From contig NC_045149.1 in assembly GCF_008831285.2 (NCBI RefSeq), positions 7,838,417 to 7,902,416 on the forward strand: DNA of 64,000 bases, in the 5' to 3' direction. Under the pieces are notes generated by a model. That model was given only the letters and a program-made list of their open reading frames with translations. It was not told the DNA's origin and ran no database searches. How positions within the stretch are numbered: position 1 is the stretch's first letter; every line of letters begins with the position of its first letter. Shown one piece after another: positions 38,430-48,800 of the stretch. The translations under genes and the position numbers were made by a program. The DNA is from Nymphaea colorata (taxonomy: Eukaryota; Streptophyta; Magnoliopsida; Nymphaeales; Nymphaeaceae).

Positions 38430-40599
38430 CGTGTAGCAGTATATATGTTACAGTTTCCCTACATATTTAAGGGTTATTGTAAATATTAATATATATATAT
38501 ATACAATTATAATATTATATATATATATATATATTAAGTGCATAGGGTTTTATGTATTTTTTATGTATGTTTTCTTCCTTCTGTTATCTATATATTTTTT
38601 TCCTTTATTTTGGTCTAGCTGTTGGTGGTTCAATGGCTAGTCTTTCTAGCCATTGGAACCACTCCAACAGCTAGTTTCCCCTTTTTATCTCTTACTTCTC
38701 TCCTCTATATCACTACTGTTTTACTAGTGTTAGGTAAGACTTTTACAACCTGGTTTTGTATCTTTTTGAGCAGTAATCGGATTGGTTTTCAGTCAGCCTG
38801 GGTGTGCATTGGGAAGTGTTTATTGTACTCTGAAAGGTTTAGTTTTCGAGAGATAATTCTTCTGCTGATTGTGCTCTGGTTGACAAAGAGAAGGGTGAAG
38901 AGGGGAGGGCATGCACGTGGAATGCTTTAAGGAAGAAAATCTATGGTGAAATACACAAGCGTAGTAAGATGTATCAGAAATTGTGAAACTGACAATATGA
39001 ATAAGATCTAACACCTTAGGCCATCATGAATGGCAGTCACTCAACACCGTGTTATGTAAATAACTGAAACTGGCCTATTAGAATGTTAATCTTATGCATA
39101 TATATAGGAGACTAAAATATAGTGTACCTATATTATTAGGGCCCTTGAGTGCTTGCTTCTTATGTTCCAAACTCCACCTTCCTAGTTCTTAACCTCCTTC
39201 CTTTTTTATCTTGAATGGAATGCCTACCTTCATACTCTTGCAATCTCCTTCAAGGATGAAGTGGATGAATACACTTTTGGAGTGATGAATGGCAAGGTAG
39301 GAGGTAGGTCTCAAATTGGAACAAGATGTTCCAAAGGGGGGTGTTGGAACTAGGGCTGAGGAGAAGCTGGAAAAAGATAGGTGCAAGGGCTCATGGAGAG
39401 GTCTGGATTCTTCAAGAGTTTGGAGTTAGTATCTATTATAGGCATTGGCTCACAAGTGAACTGTCTTGTGGCACTTTCTAGGCTTTTGGTCACATAGTTC
39501 TGGACACATCCAACGCAGGATTTGAGGCAACCTAGTTAGTTATAGGTTCAAGCAAGCCAATGTTAGATCTTTGGTTACATATTTCTTCTTGCACAGGGGT
39601 GTACATGAGATGAGCTGGGGTCTGCTTCAGCCTTGGAGGGCCTGCCTCGAGCTCATTTTGGCCAAGTTCAACAAAGCCTAGGTAAGTATGGATTTTTGAA
39701 AAAAAAAAATTGTAAAACATGTAAGGGGAAGCCAGTGGGTTTTGGAACTTTGTACCTGCTAGTTACAATTCACAGAGGTGCCCCATTAAACTGAAGAAGT
39801 GTTTGTGTTGAGCAAACACATATTGTATATTCTCCTTTAACGTGCTTTCTTGAGCTGAGCCCCCTTATCTCTAGCTTGACTGATTTGAATAAACAAGTTA
39901 ATATTTTGGCTCGAGCTCGACTTGTTTATGACTTTCGAAGAAATTACGCTGCAAAGTTTCAGTCATTCCTGGATAGTTTCAATTAGTCGACTACATATCC
40001 AACTCTAGAGTTGCTTATCCATCGACAGAGATTTAGTTACCTGGAAGCTAAGATTAGCCTAGGCGCTGGCTGTCTTAATTTTAGTGGGTCGAATAGATTC
40101 TTCCTGCTAAATTGTGTTTAATTTTCTTTTAGTAGTTATTTTAGCTAGTGATGCCTTTCCAAATTTGCTCCGTAAGTGCCAGTTCTCCATTGCTTGAATC
40201 TTTTAAATTTGCATCAGTTCTGACTTATGTTGGTACGATCTGGATGGCTTACATAGTATATTTCTTCAGGTTTACCAGTTCATGTTGTCTGGCCATGACG
40301 CTACTTCTATATCTGGCCAGAGCACTTCACCTCTAGACCTGCCAGATCAAAGCCCGATTGCACTAAAGAGCCTTTATGCATTTGTTAAAGAGGAACCCGC
40401 CTTTACAAATTGTACACCAGGTTTTACTGGAACCTTAGATTACATCTTTTTTGCTGACACAGATCACCTGAAACCTGTAAGTACTCTTCAACTTCCTGAT
40501 CCTGAATCTTCTGATGTTGTTGAGGGACTGCCAAACTACAAGCACCCAAGTGATCATCTTCCAATTGGTGCTGACTTTGAGATCAGCGGTCAAGCATAA
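24431..40599 (+). CDS. CCR4-4: CCR4-like EEP nuclease, CCR4 homolog 4 type (10 exons)
   Basis: Exons: 24431-24492, 27223-27338, 29711-29751, 32211-32260, 33634-33703, 34662-34783, 35059-35204, 36480-36630, 36881-37028, 40270-40599; 411 aa, near the usual length. All phases join (2/1, 1/2, 0, 2/1, 0, 2/1, 1/2, 2/1, 0). It is an exo-endo-phosphatase fold nuclease of the CCR4/Nocturnin group; related plant proteins are described as poly(A)-shortening enzymes. Motifs: SYNILAQ (Asn69), CIQELDEY (metal Glu114), ANTHIYW, AGDFNSTPGD, then FTNCTPGF, LDYIFF and SDHLPIG. Residues 1-26 have six Arg/Lys and no acid (MRPSALRRCLPALPASLPPR), fitting an organelle presequence; Met27 could start a shorter form. 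Exon 1 was chosen because it is the only nearby ATG frame whose donor phase fits exon 2. Introns hold a gypsy fragment, tandem duplications and microsatellites. Confidence 0.88.
26390..26557. repeat. Start of AT-rich intronic repeat family copy
   Basis: Words GCCAGGTTTTTCTCAGC and following AT-rich sequence resemble the openings at 18813 and 37980. It runs directly into the tandem duplication at 26558-27196 and is probably the same element, partly duplicated. Confidence 0.35.
26558..27196. repeat. Tandem duplication, two copies of about 318 bp
   Basis: Copy 1 at about 26558-26875, copy 2 at about 26876-27196. Both share AATATATTAGAAAATA, CCTGATAATACTTCCATTTT, GATATTTGTGATGA, GTAATGGTTAT and TAATTTTGCCATGATGGA, with scattered substitutions. 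The second copy ends some 26 bases before the acceptor of exon 2 of the CCR4-like gene, so the duplication sits in the branch-point neighbourhood of intron 1. Confidence 0.85.
27881..28350. repeat. Tandem duplication, offset about 242 bp
   Basis: Copies at about 27881-28090 and 28123-28350 in intron 2 of the CCR4-like gene. Shared words: GCAGACA, CATGG, GTTGTGCCTTTTCCT/ATTTTGTGCCTTTTCCT, GTATTATCCTTTCCTT, AAGTTTTA and GTCATCTAA. A third related piece (GGACATGGTCAAACTTGTG) lies at about 56200. Non-coding. Confidence 0.6.
30100..30830 (+). mobile_element. Ty3/gypsy-like remnant (LTR end, primer site, gag piece)
   Basis: In intron 3 of the CCR4-like gene. TTTGGTATCAAAGTCAGG at about 30331 resembles an LTR/primer-site junction. 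About 400 bp downstream, SKLELPRFKHDDPW (30743-30784) matches the conserved start of gypsy gag proteins (LPRFxGxDPxxW pattern). The frame is otherwise interrupted, no protease or polymerase follows, and the fragment runs into the TATCGTACGATA repeat. A decayed, truncated copy. Confidence 0.42.
31005..31601 (+). repeat. Dispersed repeat with TATCGTACGATA palindrome, copy 2
   Basis: Begins near CTGTATCGTACGATACG, passes through an acidic open stretch (31030-31138; LDEDDLDFLNLEGAAEIIEEG) that could be the tail of a degraded hAT-like transposase, then the same T-rich block and right end (ACGATACGTTACGATACA, CGTATAGGT, ACGCGATACGTTATGCC) seen in copy 1 at 4886-5555. The acidic stretch is absent from copy 1. 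Confidence 0.6.
33900..34260. repeat. AT-rich intronic repeat family copy
   Basis: In intron 5 of the CCR4-like gene. Contains AAAATATTGCTATTTTTTCAC, TTCTCATTCTTATTTATTTTTG and GCGATATTTGTGGCAGTGGATATACATATG, parallel to 26990-27060 (GATATTTGTGATGATGGTCTATATAATG). Same family as 18790-19225. Confidence 0.4.
37681..38530. repeat. Microsatellite cluster in CCR4-like intron 9
   Basis: TG tract at about 37693-37724, uninterrupted AT tract of about 60 bp at 38035-38094, AC then AT tracts at 38389-38429, and further AT tracts to 38530. A copy of the AT-rich intronic repeat family lies between (37740-38010). All non-coding; intron 9 is 3.2 kb. Confidence 0.85.
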
Positions 40600-42704
40600 T
40601 AATGTAAGTATACTGATGTTGTGTTCAATATTTTTATCAGCAAATCAAATTATTCATAGCGAACCTTTTTCCTTGCAACAAACATGTAAGTTGAGCTGAA
40701 TATAAAGTATGGACTCCTTCTAACTTGCCTTTCCTGTAAATGAACCATATGGGTGATGGTCACTGTCATAGAATTGTTTATGAATCTACAAGATAAATCT
40801 TATAAATGCGGATAAAGGTGCATTAGGTCTCTGCCAGTAAGATAATTGCAGGCAATTTTTGCTTGATTGAATGGCTGATTGTGTGTATTGTAAGTTATGT
40901 GGTTGAAACGTTGTATTTTTTTAGGTCCTATAGAGGTTTGGAAAATCAACGATAAGTTGTGTAAAAGTTGAAAAAAATTCAATATCTATGGTTCAACAAA
41001 ACCTATCTAAAGCTTGTTATCAGTAAAAAGACCGAAAAACATGATTAATTGTAAAAAAACACTTGCTAATATCCTTCTTTACTTTTGAGCTTTGAGGAAC
41101 ATATTCTCCTTATTATGTATGTGGAAACGGAAAAATTATAGCTGTCAATCCACTCGTCTGGCCACTCACAGTTGTATGTATTCTTTTGTTAATCTGAATT
41201 CTGAAATCATGAATGTGATTTCATATGCTTATTTAGTAAAACTTGTACTTGATCAAGGAAAAAAAGATAAGTGACTTACTTTATTAGGAAAAAAGGAATA
41301 ACTTGAGTTCAAATAAAGACTTCTTGTTAAATTGATCTAATAAAAACAATATCTGTGTTTAAGCAATAATACACTCAAGAACCTTACTCATCTAGTGGAC
41401 AACTTGTGGATTTGGTGAGATGTCGCATGTTTACCAGCTGCAAGGTGATTGTTGTGCCTTCCACTGGACAGAGATTTTGAAGAGTTTTACCAATTAGAAG
41501 CCTCCCATTTACAACTAAAAAAGTTGTTTCCCCTCGGTCTAGCCCAAAAAATAAAAGCCTCATAAGCAAGCATGCATAACATTAGGAGTGTGCGTGTAAG
41601 GCAGTTTCTCTCTCGCTCTCTTTCTCTCACGAGTATGCGTGATCAAGCACATTTTTACAATTATTTTCATGACAATCTAGATGACAAAGTGTTTGCTTGA
41701 AACACCACTGATAGGACCTTGATTGCCCCAGAACCAAGGATTTGGTTCTTAAATTGTGTTTTCTGAGTGCATGTAACAAAATCATGAAGGTTTAAAAAGG
41801 GTAATAGTTTGAAAGTTGTCTTCTATTCGGTTAGCATTTACAGAGAAACAGGGTTCGGCAGCCAATTTCTGAAGCTTTTGGCAATTTTCAAGCTTAGCAT
41901 TGTGAAAATAGACAAACGTGAATCTCAACTAGGATATCAGGAAATGGCTGCATGTGTTTATCATGGACATAAGACGTATTATCATTCAAATAGAGGAAAA
42001 AGAAAACTTCTGATTGTCTTGTTACATCCTGTTTTACTTCATGAATGATGCTCTTGGATAACAAAAGAAGCCACTGTGCAGGACAATCGGTGGTGGACTC
42101 GCAACCACAGGGCAAGCCACTCATAGTGGGGAGGAGCTGTTTATTGCTTCAGCTTTTCAGCAAGAACGTACACCACCTTTTGAGCTCTCAGGCTTGAACT
42201 GTTAGAAAAGAAAGACCTAATTCATTACGAAACCGGTGAGATCTGGAAAATTTTGTTACGGAAAGTGTTGCACATATAGATTTTCAAGATTACATAAGAA
42301 TACATAATGAATATAAGAGCCTCATCACACCGAACGTTGTAGTCCTTTGTACTACTAAAAAAATTTCACGATTCTGGGTTTATATGATCAAATTTTGAAA
42401 ATGACTTGAGTAATTTGGACTTCCAAAATTTCCAGTCTCATTCTTGACCTGTTTGGCAGTTGGTAATTCTATTCATGGCATCCACGTATTTAAGACAAGT
42501 GTATTTGAAAAGTGCCATTTGCGAGTTTATCTAATTTATTCATTTCTTTCTCCTTTTCTTTGTTCATTGTGTCATTTTATTAGAAGGAAATATTACGAAA
42601 ACGACGTATATGACTCATTTCAAATGCTTAAGCTAAAGATGAGCACATCAGTATTAGCTTACCTGCTCCTCCAAGGAGTTAGTCGAGAGTAAAAAGCTAG
42701 GCCC
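40600..42704. other. 3' flank of CCR4-like gene, intergenic
   Basis: The first 150 bases probably include the 3' UTR (AATATAAAGTATGG at about 40700). The rest shows no protein-like frame, RNA gene or element. A CT-rich stretch lies at 41608-41628. Confidence 0.4.
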
Positions 42705-42958
42705 TACCGCAGGGATGTGGATGGTTTGGATATAATCGCATAAACAATATGAATTTGAATCGAAATGTCTTCATTTGATAATAAAATGTGGTTCCAATTA
42801 ACAATGCAATTTGAAGCTAACATGAACATTTGGTAACCTGACAGATATCTAATGCAATTATATGCAAATATCAGAAATTGGTTTTTGTGAGATCGGATTT
42901 CTCCAATTTTATATTTGCTGCATCCTGCCTGAATCCGATCCATTGACATCACCCATTA
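42705..42958. repeat. Small repeat with imperfect inverted ends
   Basis: Left edge AGGGATGTGGATGGTTTGGAT; right edge on the other strand GGGTGATGTCAATGGATCGGAT. The interior is AT-rich and non-coding, about 250 bp. The terminal motif is the one seen at 13530-13560 and 23585, so this may be a short, more complete member of that family. Confidence 0.4.
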
Positions 42959-43753
42959 TGGAAATTTGCCAAACCCCAACAAAGAAAAAGATGAATAAAA
43001 TACACCTTGCTCAAGCTACTACATTTAAAGAGTGTCTAATAGCAGGCAGAATGATGTAACGACATTTCGGTGTATTTCCATAACGAGGATGGTACATGTA
43101 GTGACTCAACATCTATTTCATATATGCGCATACCATTTTTGTGCAGTGGATTATGAAAATCCACCAGAAGCAGTAGTACATGTGGTTGTTTTGCACAAGA
43201 ATCATCCCTGTCCAGCGAGACAAAGAGTTGTAATTTGATGCATGTTTCAAAATTGGGCATCTAATGCTCAAAACTTCTCTTCTTGGGACACAACAGTCAA
43301 CAGGGCGTTTGGTAACAGGTAAACTTGCATTGCCATTTCTCATGTGTCACAGGGGTCCCCTGATTACTATGGTATTAGTTAATCATGTTGTTGTCACATC
43401 AAACCAATTGTGATGAGTATGCTTAATCTGAACTAAATAAAATTTAGAAACAATAAAATGAAAATAAGCTTGTCATATCCACTAGTAAGAAGTCATATTG
43501 AGATCTAGATTAAGTTCCATTAAGAAATTAATATTTGGCCTAGTTTAGACAAACACATTCAATTATCTCTAGCTTCAAATCCTTGTTCAAGTTGGCCTTC
43601 CTAGTGGAATTGCATTTATCTGCTTTTCAAACAGGACTTCAGTTAGCCTGTTAATACCTTGAGAAGCAATGCCCAAATAGCACGAATTAGCAATAACAGA
43701 TTTTCTCCCAGCAACTACTTTTCTGCCTTTATGTGCAGAACTAATTTTATGAT
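42959..43753. other. Intergenic spacer before copia insertion
   Basis: No gene or element recognised. Its last five bases (43749-43753, ATGAT) are the left target duplication of the copia element. Confidence 0.45.
43749..43753. repeat. Target site duplication ATGAT, left copy
   Basis: Five bases directly before the TG of the left LTR, repeated exactly at 48801-48805 directly after the CA of the right LTR. Proof of integrase-made insertion. Confidence 0.93.
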
Positions 43754-44073
43754 TGTTAGAAGCCAAGCACCGTGAGAGAAGGAGAGTGGCGATAGAGGAA
43801 GGCGTTGAATGATTGTAATATTTTGGATTTTCTTACAAAAGAGTGCAAGACAGAATATATACAATGATTCCCAACGTCTCTAATGTTAACGTTTAGATTG
43901 TTAACGTCTAGGTTGAGAATGGTAAGAATTGATTTTTATTACAAAATTTCTATGTATGGCATTTCTATGTATGTCGTGTCTCTCATGCCAACGGTCAGCC
44001 ATAGTCCAGCTCTTGACAACGGCATGTGTGGGTGTCTCATGCCAACGGTCTGCCATGTGTCCAGCTCTTGACA
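43754..44073 (-). repeat. 3' LTR of complete copia element
   Basis: 320 bp, begins TGTTAGAAGCC and ends CTCTTGACA in + orientation. Identical on reading to 48481-48800. Confidence 0.96.
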
Positions 44074-44085
44074 CTCCCCCTCAAA
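44074..44085 (-). other. Polypurine tract of complete copia element
   Basis: On the minus strand TTTGAGGGGGAG abuts the 3' LTR. The stop codon TGA of gag-pol (44083-44081) lies inside it, so coding and plus-strand priming signals overlap. Confidence 0.85.
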
Positions 44086-47000
44086 CTGGAGCGTAAAGAT
44101 TTTTGATGCCCAGTTTGCTTATGAGATGTTGAAACGCTTCTCGTCTTAGAGCTTTAGTAAATAAATCTGCAAGCTGGTCTTTGCTTCTAACATAACATGT
44201 CCGAACCATGCCTTGTAGGAGTTTCTCGCGAACAACATGGCAATCCAGTTCAATATGTTTTGTACGCTCATGAAAGACTGGATTTGCCGCAATATGTAAG
44301 GCTGCTTGATTATCACAATAGACTGTAACAGGAGAGGTATGAATTACTTGAAAATCATCCAACAAGTTCCTTAACCAAGTTACTTCACATACGACGTTTG
44401 CCATTGCCCTATATTCAGCTTCTGCAGAAGATCTAGAGACTGTTTGTTGTTTCTTAGTCTTCCATGAAATAGGAATTGAACCGAGGAACACACAATAGCC
44501 AGTGACTGAACGTCGCGTTTGTTTACATGCTGCCCAATCAGAGTCACAAAACGCACTTAATTGCATGTTGTTGTGTTTGCTCATCATAATCCCTTGGCCT
44601 GGATTGAGCTTGAGATAACGAACGACCCTGAGAGCTGCATGAAGATGTGGGAGACGTGGTTGTTGCATGAAACGACTTAACATATGGACAGCAAATTGTA
44701 TGTCAGGCCGTGTAATACTAAGATAAATCAATCTTCCAACTAAACGTCGATAATATGTAGGATTTTTAATGAGCTCTCCTTGATCAACTTCTAATCCGTG
44801 GTGCTGCTCCATTGGAAATTCCATTGGTTTCGCTCCAAGTAGCCCTGCCTCATGTATAATATCCAATGCATATTTTTGTTGCGATAAATAGATACCTTGG
44901 TTAGATCGAGCAATTTCAATTCCCAAAAAATACTTCGGCTTGCCTAAGTCTTTCATGAAGAATTTTTTACATAGAAATTGCTTAAATTCTTCAATGATAT
45001 CTTCTTTGTTCCCTGCAATAAGTAAATCATCAACATATACTAGCACAACAAGGAATATAGTTTTTCTTTTATATGTAAACAAAGAGTGATCAGCTTTTGA
45101 TTGAGTGAACCCGAATTCTTCAAGGGCCATTGATAATTTTTGGAACCAATTTCTAGGAGACTGTTTTAGTCCATATAAGGACTTATGTAATTTGCAAACC
45201 TGATGCTCCCCCTGTTTAGCATATCCTTGAGGCACTTGCATATATATTTCTTCATATAGATCACCATGTAGGAATGCATTGTTGACATCCATCTGACACA
45301 TAATCCAATCTCGGTTAGCAGCAATTGCGAATAGTGTACGTACCGTTACCATTTTTGCGACTGGGGAAAAGGTCTCATTGAAGTCAAGCCCCTCTTGTTG
45401 TGAATAACCCTTGGCAACCAACCTGGCCTTATAACGTTCTATGGATCCATCGGATTTGTACTTGATTTTGTACACCCATTTGCATCCGATCGGCTTGACA
45501 CCTTTTGGTAGGGTAGTGATAGTCCATGTTTTATTATCCTGTAAAGCTCGAATTTCAGCATCCATCGCCTCCCGCCATTCTTTATGTTGAATGGCGTCAC
45601 AATAGCTTTCTGGTTCAGACTTAGATACTAAAGATGTGAGAAAAGCAGTATGTTTAGTAGAAAAGTGTTGAAAAGAGGTGTAACTTGATATAGGATACCT
45701 GGTTCCTTTCTTTTGTCCTGGCGCGCAGACTTGATTGGTTGATGGTGATGGAACAAGAGAACAATGGAAATCTTTCAGCCAAGGAACGGATTTTCGGATT
45801 CTAGTGGACCTCCTAACTGGCTCAACGTTGGTGGGATCTGATTCTGGTGGAGCAATTTGAATCTCATTTCTATCGACATCCAGAACCCGTTGAGGAGAAG
45901 TGTTTTCAACTGAATTTGGTCTACTATCATTTTGGTGGCTATCAGGGTCTTGATGAACGATTTGGTCATTATCCAAAGGTGTGTTGTTTCGTAAATTTGA
46001 AAGATGTTCATATGCATCTTCGTCTAAATCACAAGGCATAGGGAGAACGACTTCTCTCTCACAGTCCTTTGTTTCATGAAAAGGAAATATATTCTCGTAG
46101 AAAACAACATCTCTACTAGTAAAAATTTTATGAGATTCTAAATCATACACTTTGTAGGCCTTTTGTCCATCCGGATAACCTATAAAAATACATTTATATG
46201 CCCTTGACCCGAATTTATCTTTGTTGGGACTTATTTTGGTAGCATAACAAAGAGAGCCAAAAGTACGAAGGTGTTTGGAAGAAGGTTTTCTTTTAAAAAG
46301 AATTTCAAAAGGTGTCTTTCCATTTGTGTTGGGTGTTGGAATACGATTAATTAAGTAGGTTGCGGTCAAGATGCATTCTCCCCAAAAACGAAAAGGAAGA
46401 TTTGATTCAAACCGTAATGCCCTAGCTACCTCAAGTAAGTGCCGATGTTTACGTTCTACAACACCATTTTGTTGTGGTGTTCCCACACAACTATGTTGGT
46501 GAACGGACCCTTGTTGGCACAGAAAATCTTTCATTTCTTGAGAAAAAAATTCAGATCCATTATCGGAACGTAAAGTTTTTATTTGACAATCAAATTGAGT
46601 TTTGATCATGAAAAAGAAATTTTTAATGACATGCAAAGTTTCGTATTTGTGTCTCATTAGAAAAATCCATGTTGCACGAGAGAAGTCATCTACAATGCTT
46701 AAAAAATAATGCGCGCCTGATAGAGAAGCTTGGGCATACGGCCCCCAAATATCACAATGTATTAAATCAAAAGAGCGAGTAGACGAAATCTCACTTAAAT
46801 CAAACTTTAAACGAGTCTGTTTAGCACGATGACATGCATCACACACAAAATGTTCATTCAATTTAAGGTTCAAATCAAGATAATCATTAACTAACTTTAA
46901 ACGCGTCAAAGAAGGGTGTCCTAGCCTTTTGTGCCAAAGCTCGTGGCTGGCAACAGCAAAGCAGGAGTTTTGTTCAATTGTCTCTGGTCGAAGCATATAC

Positions 47001-48460
47001 AGTCCTCCCCTTACATCACCTCTACCAATCATCGTCTTCGACGCCAGGTCCTGCATAACACAGTAATTAGGAAAAAATGTGATAGAGCAATTCATGTTTT
47101 TAGTTAGCTCGCTAACAGACAAGAGATTCACTTTGAATGAAGGGATATTTAACACATTGCTAATATCAAAATTAGGTAGCGACACCTTACCAATATGACG
47201 AACAGAAACCACCTTACCGTTTGGTAGTGTCACCGGTGTATCACAAGGTCTTAATTCTTTGAGAATAGATTGATCAGTACATATGTGCTGACTTGCTCCT
47301 GAGTCAATGATCCAAGGAGAATATTCAAGTGTTGAGGTGGTAGCGTTACCTGCAAAGTTGACGTTTGGTGTCTGATTTTTGACTAGTGATAGCAGTTTGT
47401 GGTACTCCTCCATCGTAAAAGCTGGAGCTGCCTCTTTAAGGTTTTGTCCAATGCTATTTGGCCCATGTATGCTCTCGTTGGGAGCTATTTGATTTGATGT
47501 AACACTGGCTGCCACCACAGGTTTGAAGTTTGGATCATAGAATCGATGTCCTGGAGGATATCCGATGAGCTTAAAACATTTTTCTTTGACATGACCTATG
47601 CCACGACAATGACTGCATGTGGGTCTAGCTTGCCGACTTCCTCGACCTTTCTGAAATCTGAAATTGGTGGCGTCGCGATTGGCAACCTTGTCATGGGTTG
47701 TTTGTGAGACGGCTAAGGCAGCAGTCCCTCCATTTGGTGTACTCAAGAACCTAGCTTCCCGTTGTTTTTCTTCTTGCAAGATTAACGCATAAATTCTCAT
47801 CACATTTGGCAAAGGGTCTAAGAGAAGAATTTGCCCTCTAATGGCATTGTAGGAGTCATTTAACCCCATCAAAAATTGAATACTTTTTTCCCTTTGAATC
47901 TGGTCTGAATATACTCTCATTGCCCCACATGAGCATTCGGGAAGTGGAGAATACGATCCCAATTCATCCCAGAAAGCTTTCATTTTGGTGAAGTATGAGG
48001 TCACCGACATAGTTTCTTGCTGTAAACGAGAGATGGAACTTTGGATTTGATATATCCTAGTGGCAAGGCTTTGGTTAAACCTTTCTTTTAGATCTTGCCA
48101 GACCTCTCTTGCTGTGGTAGCATAAATAATGCTGGTTGCAATATCTTTGCTAATGGAGTTTAAAATCCACGATAACACAAGATGGTTGCATCGAACCCAA
48201 TGCGGATATAGTGGGTCTGTTTTCATAGGTTCCGTAATTGAACCATCGATGAAACCCGTTTTGTTTTTGGCCGAAATAGCCATAGACATGGCCCTACTCC
48301 ATGTACCATAGTTGTCCTCATTGAGAGGTTGCGACACCAACATATTTCCAGGGTTATCTGAATGGTGAATGTAAAAAGGATTAGACATCACCTGGTGTGA
48401 ATCTGAACTAGTGGAGTCGCCATGAAGTGCATCGCTCATTTTTGCTCCTTCGACGTTCAT
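44081..48460 (-). CDS. Copia gag-pol polyprotein, intact
   Basis: 1459 codons without a break. Order: copia-type gag (about 26-240, with HHSDNPGNMLVSQPLN), zinc knuckle C282-x2-C285-x4-H290-x4-C295, aspartic protease DSG at 386-388, integrase zinc site H510/H515/C540/C543, integrase catalytic D570, D633, E669, GT-PQQNG-VVERKH context, reverse transcriptase with YVDD at 1142-1145, and RNase H (CDSDW at 1305-1309, SSAEAEYRA, CDNQAA with Asp1383). It makes all proteins needed for copying and inserting the element. Gag and pol are one frame, so the gag excess must come from another route than frameshift. The ATG lies only 8 nt after the primer site. Host gene codon use was not compared. Confidence 0.97.
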   Translation of the reverse strand: MNVEGAKMSDALHGDSTSSDSHQVMSNPFYIHHSDNPGNMLVSQPLNEDNYGTWSRAMSMAISAKNKTGFIDGSITEPMKTDPLYPHWVRCNHLVLSWILNSISKDIATSIIYATTAREVWQDLKERFNQSLATRIYQIQSSISRLQQETMSVTSYFTKMKAFWDELGSYSPLPECSCGAMRVYSDQIQREKSIQFLMGLNDSYNAIRGQILLLDPLPNVMRIYALILQEEKQREARFLSTPNGGTAALAVSQTTHDKVANRDATNFRFQKGRGSRQARPTCSHCRGIGHVKEKCFKLIGYPPGHRFYDPNFKPVVAASVTSNQIAPNESIHGPNSIGQNLKEAAPAFTMEEYHKLLSLVKNQTPNVNFAGNATTSTLEYSPWIIDSGASQHICTDQSILKELRPCDTPVTLPNGKVVSVRHIGKVSLPNFDISNVLNIPSFKVNLLSVSELTKNMNCSITFFPNYCVMQDLASKTMIGRGDVRGGLYMLRPETIEQNSCFAVASHELWHKRLGHPSLTRLKLVNDYLDLNLKLNEHFVCDACHRAKQTRLKFDLSEISSTRSFDLIHCDIWGPYAQASLSGAHYFLSIVDDFSRATWIFLMRHKYETLHVIKNFFFMIKTQFDCQIKTLRSDNGSEFFSQEMKDFLCQQGSVHQHSCVGTPQQNGVVERKHRHLLEVARALRFESNLPFRFWGECILTATYLINRIPTPNTNGKTPFEILFKRKPSSKHLRTFGSLCYATKISPNKDKFGSRAYKCIFIGYPDGQKAYKVYDLESHKIFTSRDVVFYENIFPFHETKDCEREVVLPMPCDLDEDAYEHLSNLRNNTPLDNDQIVHQDPDSHQNDSRPNSVENTSPQRVLDVDRNEIQIAPPESDPTNVEPVRRSTRIRKSVPWLKDFHCSLVPSPSTNQVCAPGQKKGTRYPISSYTSFQHFSTKHTAFLTSLVSKSEPESYCDAIQHKEWREAMDAEIRALQDNKTWTITTLPKGVKPIGCKWVYKIKYKSDGSIERYKARLVAKGYSQQEGLDFNETFSPVAKMVTVRTLFAIAANRDWIMCQMDVNNAFLHGDLYEEIYMQVPQGYAKQGEHQVCKLHKSLYGLKQSPRNWFQKLSMALEEFGFTQSKADHSLFTYKRKTIFLVVLVYVDDLLIAGNKEDIIEEFKQFLCKKFFMKDLGKPKYFLGIEIARSNQGIYLSQQKYALDIIHEAGLLGAKPMEFPMEQHHGLEVDQGELIKNPTYYRRLVGRLIYLSITRPDIQFAVHMLSRFMQQPRLPHLHAALRVVRYLKLNPGQGIMMSKHNNMQLSAFCDSDWAACKQTRRSVTGYCVFLGSIPISWKTKKQQTVSRSSAEAEYRAMANVVCEVTWLRNLLDDFQVIHTSPVTVYCDNQAALHIAANPVFHERTKHIELDCHVVREKLLQGMVRTCYVRSKDQLADLFTKALRREAFQHLISKLGIKNLYAPV

Positions 48461-48468
48461 GCTTCAAT

Positions 48469-48480
48469 GCTCTGATACCA
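48469..48480 (-). other. Primer binding site (initiator tRNA-Met type)
   Basis: On the minus strand TGGTATCAGAGC starts directly at the 5' LTR border. This is the standard plant copia primer site, complementary to initiator tRNA-Met. Confidence 0.93.
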
Positions 48481-48800
48481 TGTTAGAAGCCAAGCACCGT
48501 GAGAGAAGGAGAGTGGCGATAGAGGAAGGCGTTGAATGATTGTAATATTTTGGATTTTCTTACAAAAGAGTGCAAGACAGAATATATACAATGATTCCCA
48601 ACGTCTCTAATGTTAACGTTTAGATTGTTAACGTCTAGGTTGAGAATGGTAAGAATTGATTTTTATTACAAAATTTCTATGTATGGCATTTCTATGTATG
48701 TCGTGTCTCTCATGCCAACGGTCAGCCATAGTCCAGCTCTTGACAACGGCATGTGTGGGTGTCTCATGCCAACGGTCTGCCATGTGTCCAGCTCTTGACA
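48481..48800 (-). repeat. 5' LTR of complete copia element
   Basis: 320 bp, same sequence as 43754-44073 on reading. It should hold the element promoter: transcription would run leftward. The target duplication ATGAT follows at 48801-48805. Confidence 0.96.

Larger units (their letters stand above)
43754..48800 (-). mobile_element. Complete Ty1/copia LTR retrotransposon
   Basis: 5047 bp on the minus strand: 5' LTR 48481-48800, 20-nt leader with primer site, gag-pol 44081-48460, 7 nt, 3' LTR 43754-44073. Target duplication ATGAT at 43749-43753 and 48801-48805. The two LTRs are 320 bp each and I found no difference between them on reading, so insertion was recent. All catalytic motifs are intact, so the copy may be able to move. 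It sits between the CCR4-like gene and the gene at 51171, antisense to both. Confidence 0.97.

Noticed and set aside
40479-40483. GTAAGT inside the last exon of the CCR4-like gene as a splice donor
   Set aside because: The sequence CCTGTAAGTACTC encodes the conserved KPVSTLQLP continuation, so it is read as exon.
41809-42048. Plus-strand frame in the spacer after the CCR4-like gene
   Set aside because: Short, no domain or splice context, codon pattern not convincing.
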